NCBI GenBank assembly: GCA_012513395.1
Contig: JAAZCH010000032.1
Coordinates: 1 to 9,552 of the forward strand
Reading direction: 5' to 3'
Source: Tissierellia bacterium
GTDB lineage: Bacteria; Bacillota_A; Clostridia; Tissierellales; Peptoniphilaceae
Length of the DNA: 9,552 nucleotides
Every line of letters begins with the position of its first letter. Within the stretch, counting starts at the first letter, position 1. The translations under genes were made by a program, and so were the position numbers. This document shows positions 1-6,799 of this stretch, in pieces. The notes under the pieces are model-generated. The model worked only from the letters and a program-made list of their open reading frames with translations. It was not told the origin of the DNA and did not search any database.

Positions 1-113
1 GAGTTGGTGCCTATACCGATTAGTTCAAATTCTTCTTCTAATTTTAAAAGTTTTTCTACTAATTCGCTTCCTAATCTACCGCCTTGGCCATCAATTACTA
101 AAATTGTCTTCAT
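1..113 (-). CDS. DUF3842 family protein (partial, C-terminus off window)
   Basis: Only the first 37 codons are inside the window. The start ATG is at 113-111 and the reading frame is open to base 1. The N-terminus reads MKTILVIDGQGGRLGSELVE, a beta strand followed by a glycine-rich turn (GQGGRLG), then a helix, and ends with IGIGTN. This matches my memory of the DUF3842 family, small proteins of about 130-140 residues with a Rossmann-like nucleotide-binding start and no assigned function. The start is supported by GGAG nine bases upstream, located inside the last codons of the VanW gene, whose stop codon is only four bases away. It is therefore almost certainly cotranscribed and translationally coupled with vanW. 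The family assignment rests on the N-terminus only; the function is unknown. Confidence 0.72.
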   Translation of the reverse strand, partial: MKTILVIDGQGGRLGSELVEKLLKLEEEFELIGIGTN

Positions 114-117
114 TTAT

Positions 118-1503
118 TTAATCTCCGCCTTCTGCCGTGGATCCATTTCCACTGGTTCCAGCTGTTTTGGCTGTTACTTCCTTCGTTCCTATGGTTACGA
201 TGGTGTCTCTAGCTGGATAATAGCTTGCAAGATATGGTTCAGTGCTTACTTGTTCACCATTTACTTTTTTGATTTTATAACTTGCATATCTATATCCTGT
301 GTTTCCGCTTTGGGAAACTTGAGTAACTCCTTGGTTTAAGTTTCCGGAGTACTGGTTTTTAGTTTGGCTACTTATAGTTTGAGTCCTTTCAGATACCAAT
401 TCAATTTCATAGTTCTTCGCATCTGTATCACCGATAATTCTAAATTCTATATTGTCGTTGTCTGCTTTTGCAACTATATAAACCGGAAAATCAAAAGTAT
501 TAGTCAGTTTTAAGTCTAGTAATCCGCTTGCAACTGCTGCATCTAGTCCCATTGGCACATAATTTACAGGTCTTGAATGATTTCTTCTTTCGTCTATTTG
601 CAAATCTGCTCTTACAGCTGCGTTATATAAAGTTGTGGAAACTTGACAGATTCCTCCTCCAGTTCCCGTATCATATTCTCCATCTATTATGACAGTTGCT
701 GGCAAGAATCCAGTACCTAAACTGATTTCTCCAATTATATCGTTAAAGGAAATTTGTTGTCCTGGCATTATTAAAGTTCCGTTTAGGATCCTAGCAGCCA
801 GTTTAATATTTTCCTTACGATTTTGTACGCTGGAAGAATAATTTGTAGAAAATTCTCCAATGTCACCTTTCATCGCTTTAAAATAGCTTTCTGATACAGC
901 AGGTTCTGTAGCCACTACTGGGAGCTCTATTGGAACGTCTGAGTTAATTGCATTTAAAATAAGTTCTTTAGTTTTCTCGCCGTCTAAAGAGATTCCAGTT
1001 TGTTCTTTTGTAGTAACTACTTCTCCATCTACCAAAGAAAACTGGGCATCTACTGGTGCTACATTTATTATATTTGATATGTGATTTACCACTTCTTGGG
1101 CTATATCTGGACTAAAACCTTGGCTGGTATGGATCACTAGGGGTTCTGATTTAAGGTTTTGTACTACCGCAAATCTCTCTCCTGGAGTTCCTTCCCTACC
1201 GTATTCAATAGCTTCCTTGACTGCACTTTTGTAATCTGGATTATATCCTAGGTTTACATAAGGATAGTCAAATTCGTGCTCCTTAAATACTAGATGCAAA
1301 GTTTTATGTCTGTTTTGGTCTTCTGCCATTACCTTTTCCAAGGCTTCTTCTTCACTTAGGTCGGATACGTCTACGCCATTAATAAATATTCCGTTGTAAA
1401 TCGTATCTCTATTAACTGTGCTGTCGTAAGTTGCGTAAACTCCCCCGGCTATTAACCCCATGGTCATTAAAAAAGCAAGAAGTCCAAAAAGTATTTTTTT
1501 CAT
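118..1503 (-). CDS. VanW / G5-like domain surface protein with N-terminal signal or anchor
   Basis: Predicted exported cell-surface protein of 461 residues. Residues 1-25 form a signal peptide or membrane anchor: a KK pair, a hydrophobic run, then VYA, a plausible signal peptidase I site after Ala24. There is no lipobox cysteine. Residues ~35-200 resemble the YoaR-type putative peptidoglycan-binding region. Residues ~218-350 are the VanW domain, with FSTNYSSSV, LNGTLIMPGQQISFN, the hallmark GGGICQVSTTLYNA (Cys286), ERRNHSRPVNYVPMGLDA (His309) and a DLKLTN stretch. Residues ~365-440 look like a G5-type segment (YKIKKVNGEQVSTE). The tail after ~445 is low-complexity G/S/T/A and has no sortase motif. 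The biochemical role of VanW is not established; vancomycin resistance should not be inferred, since this architecture is common in sensitive Firmicutes. The start is supported by GAGGTGA three bases upstream. The gene begins 8 bases after the nth stop. Confidence 0.9.
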   Translation of the reverse strand: MKKILFGLLAFLMTMGLIAGGVYATYDSTVNRDTIYNGIFINGVDVSDLSEEEALEKVMAEDQNRHKTLHLVFKEHEFDYPYVNLGYNPDYKSAVKEAIEYGREGTPGERFAVVQNLKSEPLVIHTSQGFSPDIAQEVVNHISNIINVAPVDAQFSLVDGEVVTTKEQTGISLDGEKTKELILNAINSDVPIELPVVATEPAVSESYFKAMKGDIGEFSTNYSSSVQNRKENIKLAARILNGTLIMPGQQISFNDIIGEISLGTGFLPATVIIDGEYDTGTGGGICQVSTTLYNAAVRADLQIDERRNHSRPVNYVPMGLDAAVASGLLDLKLTNTFDFPVYIVAKADNDNIEFRIIGDTDAKNYEIELVSERTQTISSQTKNQYSGNLNQGVTQVSQSGNTGYRYASYKIKKVNGEQVSTEPYLASYYPARDTIVTIGTKEVTAKTAGTSGNGSTAEGGD

Positions 1504-1511
1504 TCGTCACC

Positions 1512-2156
1512 TCAATTATCTGTCAATTTTTCATAATACATACAGTGTTCTCTAATAGTACATATTTCACATTTTGGAGATCTGGCGCTACACGTCCTTC
1601 TTCCGTGAAATATGAAAATGTGATGGGCTCTTGTCCACATATTTTTGTCGATTTGTTTCATCAAAGATTTTTCTGTATCTTCGACATTATCTTCATTTAC
1701 AATACCTATCCTGTTAGTCACTCTAAAAACATGAGTATCTACTGCTATGGCATCTTCACCGAAACATACACTTAGTACTACATTTGCAGTCTTTCTTCCT
1801 ACTCCAGGAAGTTTCATTAAATCTTCCCTTCTTCCTGGCACTTCTGAATTGTAATCATTTATTAAAATCTGGCATGTTTCCATTATAGATTTAGTTTTTG
1901 TATTGTAAAATCCACAAGATCTGATGTAATCCGATAGTTTTTGTGCTCCTAATTCCAAGATATCTTCTGGACCTTTAACCACTTTAAATAATTCTTTTGT
2001 AATAATATTTACTCTTACATCTGTGCATTGTGCCGATAATATAGTAGCTATCAGCATCTCAAATGCATTAGTGTGATCTAGTTCCGGTCTAGCATCTGGA
2101 TATGTTTTATCCAAAATATCCAAGACCACCTTCGTTTCTTCTCTAGTCAATGTCAT
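1512..2156 (-). CDS. nth: Endonuclease III (DNA glycosylase/AP lyase)
   Basis: Base-excision repair enzyme that removes oxidised pyrimidines and cleaves the abasic site by beta-elimination. The 214-residue length is normal for the family. Visible features are the helix-hairpin-helix LPGVGRKTANVVL (residues 116-128) with catalytic Lys122, the VDTHVFRV segment with catalytic Asp140, and a C-terminal iron-sulfur site C-X6-C-X2-C-X5-C (Cys189, 196, 199, 205). The early SAQCTD motif (residues 41-46) is also typical. All key residues are present, so the enzyme should be active. Its first 14 bases overlap the end of ylxP in another frame. The upstream sequence has only a weak purine-rich ribosome site, so translational coupling to ylxP is likely. 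Confidence in function is very high. Confidence 0.97.
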   Translation of the reverse strand: MTLTREETKVVLDILDKTYPDARPELDHTNAFEMLIATILSAQCTDVRVNIITKELFKVVKGPEDILELGAQKLSDYIRSCGFYNTKTKSIMETCQILINDYNSEVPGRREDLMKLPGVGRKTANVVLSVCFGEDAIAVDTHVFRVTNRIGIVNEDNVEDTEKSLMKQIDKNMWTRAHHIFIFHGRRTCSARSPKCEICTIREHCMYYEKLTDN

Positions 2157-2436
2157 TTATTATTTCACGTCTCACTTCTATTATTTCAAATCTAAAATCC
2201 ATTTGTAAAAACTCTTCTAGCTTATTGAGCCTTTCTTCTGTATGGCTATAAGAATTAGAAACACATGCAAATCCCCAGTTGGACAGATTTATTAAATCTA
2301 AATCCCTCACTTCTCCTGTGGAGAAATTATGTTTTTGCTTTACTCGTTCAAAAACAGATTTTATTATTTGTCGCTTATCTTTCAAGGTAAATGCTTCATC
2401 TAATTTTACTTGGACTTTCATAATTCCAACATACAT
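2143..2436 (-). CDS. ylxP: YlxP / DUF503 family protein
   Basis: Small 97-residue protein of the DUF503 family. Recognisable features are the opening MYVGIMKVQVKL, the LKDKRQIIKSVFERVKQKHN segment (consensus LKxKRxxxKSxxxRxxxxxNVS), the WGFACVSN strand, and the C-terminal FEIIEVRREII. In many Firmicutes ylxP lies in the infB-rbfA operon and is suspected of a role in translation or ribosome biogenesis; here it instead sits between queG and nth. The start at 2436 is chosen because the family begins with MxVG and because GAGG lies about six bases upstream. Met6 is an in-frame alternative but would remove the conserved first strand. It begins two bases after the queG stop codon and overlaps nth by 14 bases. 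The precise molecular function is not established. Confidence 0.87.
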   Translation of the reverse strand: MYVGIMKVQVKLDEAFTLKDKRQIIKSVFERVKQKHNFSTGEVRDLDLINLSNWGFACVSNSYSHTEERLNKLEEFLQMDFRFEIIEVRREIINDID

Positions 2437-2438
2437 CT

Positions 2439-3332
2439 TTATCCTCGTTCTTCAATTAGTTTAATATTTCTAGCAATTACTTTCTTCCCCACCCAAGAAA
2501 ATGAGTGTTCGTAATATTTTCTTTTAAATTCCTTATTGCTCATGTTTTTAATGTCAATGTTATCAAAATTCTTAATTCTAGGTTGAAAATCTAGATGCAA
2601 ATTCTTTTTTATATCTCGATTTTTTGGACAGATCTTTTGGCATATGTCACAGCCATAGGCATAATTTATTTTTTTACTTTCAGGAATCTCTACCTTCCAC
2701 TGAGTTAAGTAAGAATGGCAGACACTTCCATTTAGCGTATAATCTCCTATTATAGATCCTGATGGACACGCATTTTTGCATATATTACACTCACCACATG
2801 AGCCACTGGATTTTATCGAGTATTCATTCATTTCTATATCTGTTACTAATATACCTAAAAATATATAGGATCCCAATTCATTGTTGATTAAAAGGGTGTT
2901 CTTTCCTATATACCCAAATCCTGCTCTTCTGCCCAATTCTTTTTCAAAAAGATCTCCTGAATCCACTTGGATATATGATTGAAACTCATAGATTTCACTC
3001 AATTCCAGTTTTAACGCTTCAAGTTTTTCTCGAAGAACTTTGTGATAATCTCTGCCTTGAGCGTGGTTAGATATTTTAAATTTTCCTTCTTCCTCTTCAT
3101 CCCAATAGTAGGACATTCCTATAACAAATATGCTTCTCGCATTTTCCAAATGCATACTGGGATCAATTCTAGAATTTGTATCGTCACTTTCAAATTTTGT
3201 AGAGAAGTTTTTTTCTTTATTAAGAATTAAATCTTCATAGACTTTCTCCATAGGTATTGCTTCAACTACTCCCAACAAATCTACGCCTATTTTTGATTTT
3301 AATTTTATAATAAGTTCATCCAGTTTTCTCAT
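2439..3332 (-). CDS. queG: Epoxyqueuosine reductase QueG (short form)
   Basis: Cobalamin- and iron-sulfur-dependent enzyme that reduces epoxyqueuosine to queuosine at the wobble base (position 34) of GUN-anticodon tRNAs, acting in the cytosol. The sequence shows GRDYHKVLREKL (93-104), the catalytic VDSG with Asp124, and AGFGYIGKNTLLIN (137-150). The first ferredoxin-like cluster has Cys179, 182, 185 and 189, and the second has Cys205, 228, 231 and 235 (YGCDICQKICPKN). At 297 residues it lacks room for the C-terminal HEAT-like domain present in the longer (~380 residue) enzymes; short forms are common in Firmicutes. The N-terminus (MRKLDELIIKLKSKIGVDLLGV) aligns with how family members start, so the ATG at 3332 is preferred although AGG directly abuts it with no spacer. 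It is the first gene of the queG-ylxP-nth-vanW-DUF3842 unit. Confidence 0.93.
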   Translation of the reverse strand: MRKLDELIIKLKSKIGVDLLGVVEAIPMEKVYEDLILNKEKNFSTKFESDDTNSRIDPSMHLENARSIFVIGMSYYWDEEEEGKFKISNHAQGRDYHKVLREKLEALKLELSEIYEFQSYIQVDSGDLFEKELGRRAGFGYIGKNTLLINNELGSYIFLGILVTDIEMNEYSIKSSGSCGECNICKNACPSGSIIGDYTLNGSVCHSYLTQWKVEIPESKKINYAYGCDICQKICPKNRDIKKNLHLDFQPRIKNFDNIDIKNMSNKEFKRKYYEHSFSWVGKKVIARNIKLIEERG

Positions 3333-3339
3333 CCTTTTA

Positions 3340-3368
3340 ATTATACAATAATTTCTTTACTTTGTCTT
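3340..3368 (-). promoter_or_regulatory. Candidate sigma-A promoter for the queG unit (proximal)
   Basis: On the minus strand a perfect TATAAT (3345-3340) is preceded, after 17 bases, by AAGACA (3368-3363), which matches four of six -35 positions. Only seven bases separate the -10 box from the queG ATG, so the transcript would start at or next to the start codon. A weaker distal alternative is ATGACA (3399-3394), an 18-base spacer, and CATAAC (3375-3370), which would give a leader of roughly 30 bases or more. A promoter is needed here because a terminator closes the preceding unit at 3461-3485. Confidence 0.5.
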
Positions 3369-3460
3369 GGTTATGGGGTAATTGTAATAATTATGTCATG
3401 TTTGAACACGCTAAATTAGTAGTTTGGAAAAAGTTTAAAATATTTTTTAATACAATCGGA

Positions 3461-3485
3461 CATAAAAAAGACCTCCAAGAGGTCT
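3461..3485 (-). terminator. Intrinsic terminator after wecB
   Basis: Seven-base perfect stem AGACCTC/GAGGTCT (3469-3475 with 3479-3485) with a three-base loop, followed in the minus-strand sense by a run of T (3469-3464). The stem starts on the last base of the wecB TGA stop codon, so there is no 3' untranslated spacer. It ends the sua5-rpiB-upp-tagO-wecB unit. The T run lies only on the minus-strand exit side, so it is directional. Confidence 0.87.
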
Positions 3486-4597
3486 CAATTTAATTTTATT
3501 TTTTCTAAAATATCTACAATTTGTTTAGCCGCTGTTCCATCTCCATATGGATTGTTGGCTTTTGCCATGGATTCATATACATCTTGGTCATCTAGGAGTT
3601 CTTTTAGATTTTTTCTGATAACATCATAATCTGTTCCCACTAGCCTAGCTGTATTGGCTTCAATTCCTTCCATTCTCTCTGTTTCATTTCTCAAAACTAA
3701 AATGGGTTTTCCCAGAGAAGGAGCTTCTTCTTGTACTCCTCCCGAGTCAGTCATAACTAAATATACTCTACTCATTAAATTCGTAAACGGAAGATAATCC
3801 AGTGGTTCTATAAAATGAATTCTGTCAAAATCTTCAAAAGCTTTGTGAGCTATTTCTCTCACCTTTGGATTTAAATGAATTGGAAATATTACTCGAGTAT
3901 CTGGACGATTTTCTAATTCATCTCTTATGGCTTTGAAAATATTTTCCATAGGTTCGCCTAAATTTTCTCTTCTATGAGATGTAAGGAGTATTATCTTTTC
4001 ATTTTCGTAATCCAGTTCATTTAAAATCTCTTCTTGAAATTTATAATCTTCTTTGACGGTATATTGCAAAGCATCTATAACTGTATTTCCAGTTATATAG
4101 ATATTTTTATCTTCGTATCCTTCTTTTAAAAGATTTTCTCTATTGCTAGTAGTTGGGCAGAAATGGTAGTTCGCAAGTACACCCACCATCATTCGATTTG
4201 CTTCTTCAGGATATGGAGAATAGATATTTCCTGTTCTAAGCCCTGCTTCCACATGTCCGATTTTAATTTTTTGATAAAATGCTGCTAAGGCTCCAGAAAA
4301 TACTGTGGTGGTATCTCCTTGAACCAATAATACATCAGGCTTTTCATCTTCCAATACTTTTTCAATTCCGCCTATGGAATTTATTGTAATATCTGTAAGG
4401 CTTTGTCCTGGTTTAAAAATATCTAAATCGTAATCAGGTTCTATTTCAAAAACTTCTAAAACTTGATCTAACATTTCTCTGTGTTGTCCTGTTACACAAA
4501 CTACTGTTTCTATGCTTTTTCTATTTTTTAACTCCTTTACTACTGGAGCCATCTTTATTCCTTCTGGTCTCGTTCCAAAAATACAAAGTACTTTCAT
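3485..4597 (-). CDS. wecB: UDP-N-acetylglucosamine 2-epimerase (non-hydrolysing)
   Basis: Converts UDP-GlcNAc to UDP-ManNAc, the donor of ManNAc for wall teichoic acid linkage units or other surface glycopolymers (called mnaA in Gram-positives). Length 370 matches the family. Motifs in order: FGTRPEGIKMAPV (7-19), TGQHREMLDQVL (36-47), QGDTTT with Asp95 (93-98), GHVEAGLRTGNIYSPYPEEANR with Glu117 and Glu131 (114-135), TSHRREN with His208 (206-212), and the UDP-binding DSGGVQEEAPSLGKP followed by RNETERMEG (284-311). Everything expected for catalysis and the allosteric UDP-GlcNAc site region is present. The ATG shares one base with the tagO stop (TAATG), and a strong GAGGAGG lies five bases upstream inside tagO, so the two genes are translationally coupled. 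This coupling supports the two acting in one polymer pathway. It is the last gene of its unit. Confidence 0.97.
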   Translation of the reverse strand: MKVLCIFGTRPEGIKMAPVVKELKNRKSIETVVCVTGQHREMLDQVLEVFEIEPDYDLDIFKPGQSLTDITINSIGGIEKVLEDEKPDVLLVQGDTTTVFSGALAAFYQKIKIGHVEAGLRTGNIYSPYPEEANRMMVGVLANYHFCPTTSNRENLLKEGYEDKNIYITGNTVIDALQYTVKEDYKFQEEILNELDYENEKIILLTSHRRENLGEPMENIFKAIRDELENRPDTRVIFPIHLNPKVREIAHKAFEDFDRIHFIEPLDYLPFTNLMSRVYLVMTDSGGVQEEAPSLGKPILVLRNETERMEGIEANTARLVGTDYDVIRKNLKELLDDQDVYESMAKANNPYGDGTAAKQIVDILEKIKLN

Positions 4598-5643
4598 TAT
4601 TCCTCCTCAGGTGTTTTGCTGGTAGGTTCAAACATACCGATTCTTCTAGCTCCCAAAGTAATTATTATAATGATTCCTAAGGCTAAAAGATTTCCCAAAA
4701 GTCCGCCGATTAAACTTACTATTACAGCTAGTATGCCTAGTATTATGGCTAGACTATATAGGATGAGTACCGTTTGTTTGGTGGTGAATCCCATATCTAA
4801 AATTCTATGGTGAAGGTGTCCTTTATCAGCTGTTGCAAAACTTTGGCCACCTAATGTTCGTCTTATTATTGCAAACAATGTATCTGATATAGGTACCGCC
4901 AAAATAATAACCGGAACTACTACCGCTACAGTAGCCGCAGTTTTCAGTACTCCTTCAATTGTAATTACCGCAAATAAGTATCCCAATAGAAGGGCTCCTG
5001 TATCTCCCATAAATATGGAAGCAGGATTAAAATTATATGGCAAAAATCCTAGACAGGCACCTGCAATTATCAAACAAACCATTCCTATTTCCAAATTCCC
5101 CAACATATAGGAAATAATCGCTAAAGAAATAGCTGATATGGCTGAAATTCCATCTGCCAATCCATCAAGTCCATCTATTAAATTAATTGCATTAGTAACT
5201 CCAATTATCCAAAGCACTGTTATGGGATAGGATATAAATCCTAAACTTATCACACTTCCCTTTTCTCCTAAAAAATTGGAGATGGTTTCTACGTGAATCC
5301 CACCATATACTGCAATCAAAGCTGCAATCAATTGGAATAATACTTTCATTGAAGGCGTTAATCCTTTAGTGTCGTCTAAGTATCCGCTGACGACTATGAT
5401 GCTTCCTCCCAGAAGAATAGCCTGAAGCTCCTTGGATAATGGCCACATAAATACTACCATAGATAAGAGTACGGAAAAATAAATTGCCAGTCCTCCCAGT
5501 CTTGGTGTGGGTTTTGTATGCATTCTTCTATCGTCTTTGGGAACGTCTATCGCTCCTACTTTATGTGAAAGAATCCTAACAGCAGGTGTGATTAAAAAAC
5601 TCACCGCTGCTGCAAAGACTCCTATCTTTAAATAACTTAACAT
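4597..5643 (-). CDS. tagO: Undecaprenyl-phosphate GlcNAc-1-phosphate transferase (TagO/WecA, MraY family)
   Basis: Integral membrane enzyme that transfers GlcNAc-1-phosphate from UDP-GlcNAc to undecaprenyl phosphate, starting teichoic acid or similar wall glycopolymer synthesis. The 348 residues hold about ten or eleven hydrophobic segments. Diagnostic motifs are DVPKDDRRMHTKPTPRLGGLA (33-53), the Asp-Asp pair GYLDD (87-91), NLIDGLDGLADG (154-165), the FMGDTGA loop (211-217) and the HLHHR cytoplasmic motif (276-280). The HxHHR motif and GLADG point to the polyprenyl-P HexNAc-1-P transferases rather than MraY itself. The start at 5643 has a modest TAGG site about five bases upstream. It follows upp by 63 bases with no terminator between and overlaps wecB by one base. 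The exact polymer cannot be told from this window. The E. coli name would be wecA. Confidence 0.93.
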   Translation of the reverse strand: MLSYLKIGVFAAAVSFLITPAVRILSHKVGAIDVPKDDRRMHTKPTPRLGGLAIYFSVLLSMVVFMWPLSKELQAILLGGSIIVVSGYLDDTKGLTPSMKVLFQLIAALIAVYGGIHVETISNFLGEKGSVISLGFISYPITVLWIIGVTNAINLIDGLDGLADGISAISAISLAIISYMLGNLEIGMVCLIIAGACLGFLPYNFNPASIFMGDTGALLLGYLFAVITIEGVLKTAATVAVVVPVIILAVPISDTLFAIIRRTLGGQSFATADKGHLHHRILDMGFTTKQTVLILYSLAIILGILAVIVSLIGGLLGNLLALGIIIIITLGARRIGMFEPTSKTPEEE

Positions 5644-5706
5644 TATAACCTAACTTTAATATTTATTGTAATTCATTAATTTCGTAAATTTTACTACCTT
5701 AAAATA

Positions 5707-6339
5707 TTATTTCGTGCCGAAAAGTCTATCTCCTGCATCTCCTAAACCTGGAATTATATATGCATTTTCGTCCAGTCTTTCGTCTACCGCCGCTACATAG
5801 ATGTCTACATCTGGATGAGCCTTCTGAACGACTTCTATTCCTTCTGGAGCTGCTATTATATGCACACATTTAATATTTTTACAGCCTTCACGTTTTAAGA
5901 TGTCTATAGAAGCTATTAAACTGCCTCCTGTAGCTAACATGGGATCTAGTAAGTAAAGGGTTCTCTCACTTACATCACTAGGAAGTTTGTTATAGTACTC
6001 TACAGGTTCAAGGGTTTCTGGATCTCTATAAAGTCCAATATGTCCTACTCTTGCAGTGGGAATAAGATTTAAAAATCCATCCACCATTCCTAATCCTGCA
6101 CGAAGTATAGGGATAATGCCTAGTTTTTTGCCAGAAATTTTCTTAGCAATCATTTTTACTCCCATTGCAGTTACTATTTCTTCGTCCTCTAACTCTATAT
6201 CTCTTGTAACTTCGTAACACATCAACATAGAAATTTCAGTTATCAATTCTCTAAATTCTTTTGAGCCTGTTTCTGTTTTTCTTAGCACCGTCAATTTGTG
6301 TTGAATTAATGGGTGATCGAATACTATTACATTTGACAT
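5707..6339 (-). CDS. upp: Uracil phosphoribosyltransferase
   Basis: Pyrimidine salvage enzyme: uracil + PRPP gives UMP + pyrophosphate, in the cytosol. The 210-residue length is exactly typical. The PRPP-binding loop is [15 protein letters not shown] (130-144). The uracil-binding C-terminal segment is [17 protein letters not shown] (194-210). The N-terminal [17 protein letters not shown] and the [12 protein letters not shown] segment (77-88) are also signature stretches. The start at 6339 is supported by AGGAGAG about eight bases upstream. It lies 24 bases after rpiB, with no terminator on either side, so it is an internal member of the sua5-rpiB-upp-tagO-wecB unit. No attenuator or PyrR-type leader is visible in front of it. 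Confidence 0.98.
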   Translation of the reverse strand: MSNVIVFDHPLIQHKLTVLRKTETGSKEFRELITEISMLMCYEVTRDIELEDEEIVTAMGVKMIAKKISGKKLGIIPILRAGLGMVDGFLNLIPTARVGHIGLYRDPETLEPVEYYNKLPSDVSERTLYLLDPMLATGGSLIASIDILKREGCKNIKCVHIIAAPEGIEVVQKAHPDVDIYVAAVDERLDENAYIIPGLGDAGDRLFGTK

Positions 6340-6363
6340 CTTATTACTCTCCTTTTGATTGAA

Positions 6364-6789
6364 TTAATCTAATTTACAAACTCGATTTGAATGTCTTCCA
6401 CCTTCAAATTCAGTTCTTAAAAACTCATCTACAATTTCTTCTGCCATAGTTACACCCGTTAAACGAGCTCCCAAGGCGATTACATTAGCATCGTTGTGAA
6501 GTCTGGATAATCTAGCTGATAGAGGTTCGTCTACTCTAGCACAGCGAATTCCCTTTACCTTGTTAGCTGCTATGGAAATTCCAATCCCTGATCCACAAAC
6601 TACTACACCGAATTTTGCTTCTCCATTAGTTATCCTTTCGCCAACTGCTTTTCCATAATCTGGATAATCCACAGAGTCTAAACTATGAGTTCCTTCGTCT
6701 ATTATTTCATATCCACTTTCTTGTAGATAATTTTTTATATGTTCTTTTAATTCAAATCCCGCATGGTCAGATCCTATTGAAATTTTCAT
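6364..6789 (-). CDS. rpiB: Ribose-5-phosphate isomerase B
   Basis: Interconverts ribose 5-phosphate and ribulose 5-phosphate in the pentose phosphate pathway. At 141 residues it has the RpiB/LacA-LacB fold length. Visible features are the opening KISIGSDHAGFELKE (Asp8, His9), the catalytic CGSGIGISIAANK with Cys65 (65-77), and SRLHNDANVIALGAR with His98 (95-109), plus the phosphate-contacting GGRHSNR near the C-terminus. The residue after CG is Ser where Thr is frequent, a conservative change. LacA/LacB subunits are less likely because there is no lac neighbourhood and the gene is single. AAGGAGA lies five bases before the ATG and overlaps the sua5 stop. It is ten bases downstream of sua5 and 24 bases upstream of upp, a neighbour order commonly seen in clostridia. 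Confidence 0.95.
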   Translation of the reverse strand: MKISIGSDHAGFELKEHIKNYLQESGYEIIDEGTHSLDSVDYPDYGKAVGERITNGEAKFGVVVCGSGIGISIAANKVKGIRCARVDEPLSARLSRLHNDANVIALGARLTGVTMAEEIVDEFLRTEFEGGRHSNRVCKLD

Positions 6790-6799
6790 AAAATTCTCC

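Noticed and set aside
4..339. Plus-strand open frame of 111 codons at the left edge, antisense to vanW and DUF3842
   Set aside because: No ribosome site; the composition is the antisense shadow of two well-supported minus-strand genes. The same applies to the other plus-strand open frames in the window.
118..1503. Vancomycin resistance gene because of the VanW name
   Set aside because: VanW domain proteins are widespread in Bacillota without resistance, and no vanH/A/X or regulator genes are present.
3333..3468. A possible 15-codon minus-strand frame (ATG at 3463) in the gap before queG
   Set aside because: It has no ribosome site, starts within the terminator T-run, and has no recognisable sequence. 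The gap is better explained by terminator plus promoter.
5638..5706. A TATAAT-like sequence overlapping the tagO start and a TTTACG/TAAATA pair in the 63-base upp-tagO gap
   Set aside because: The TATAAT overlaps the ATG, so it could not serve this start, and no downstream in-frame alternative is evident. The other pair matches consensus poorly. No terminator separates upp and tagO, so cotranscription is the simpler reading.
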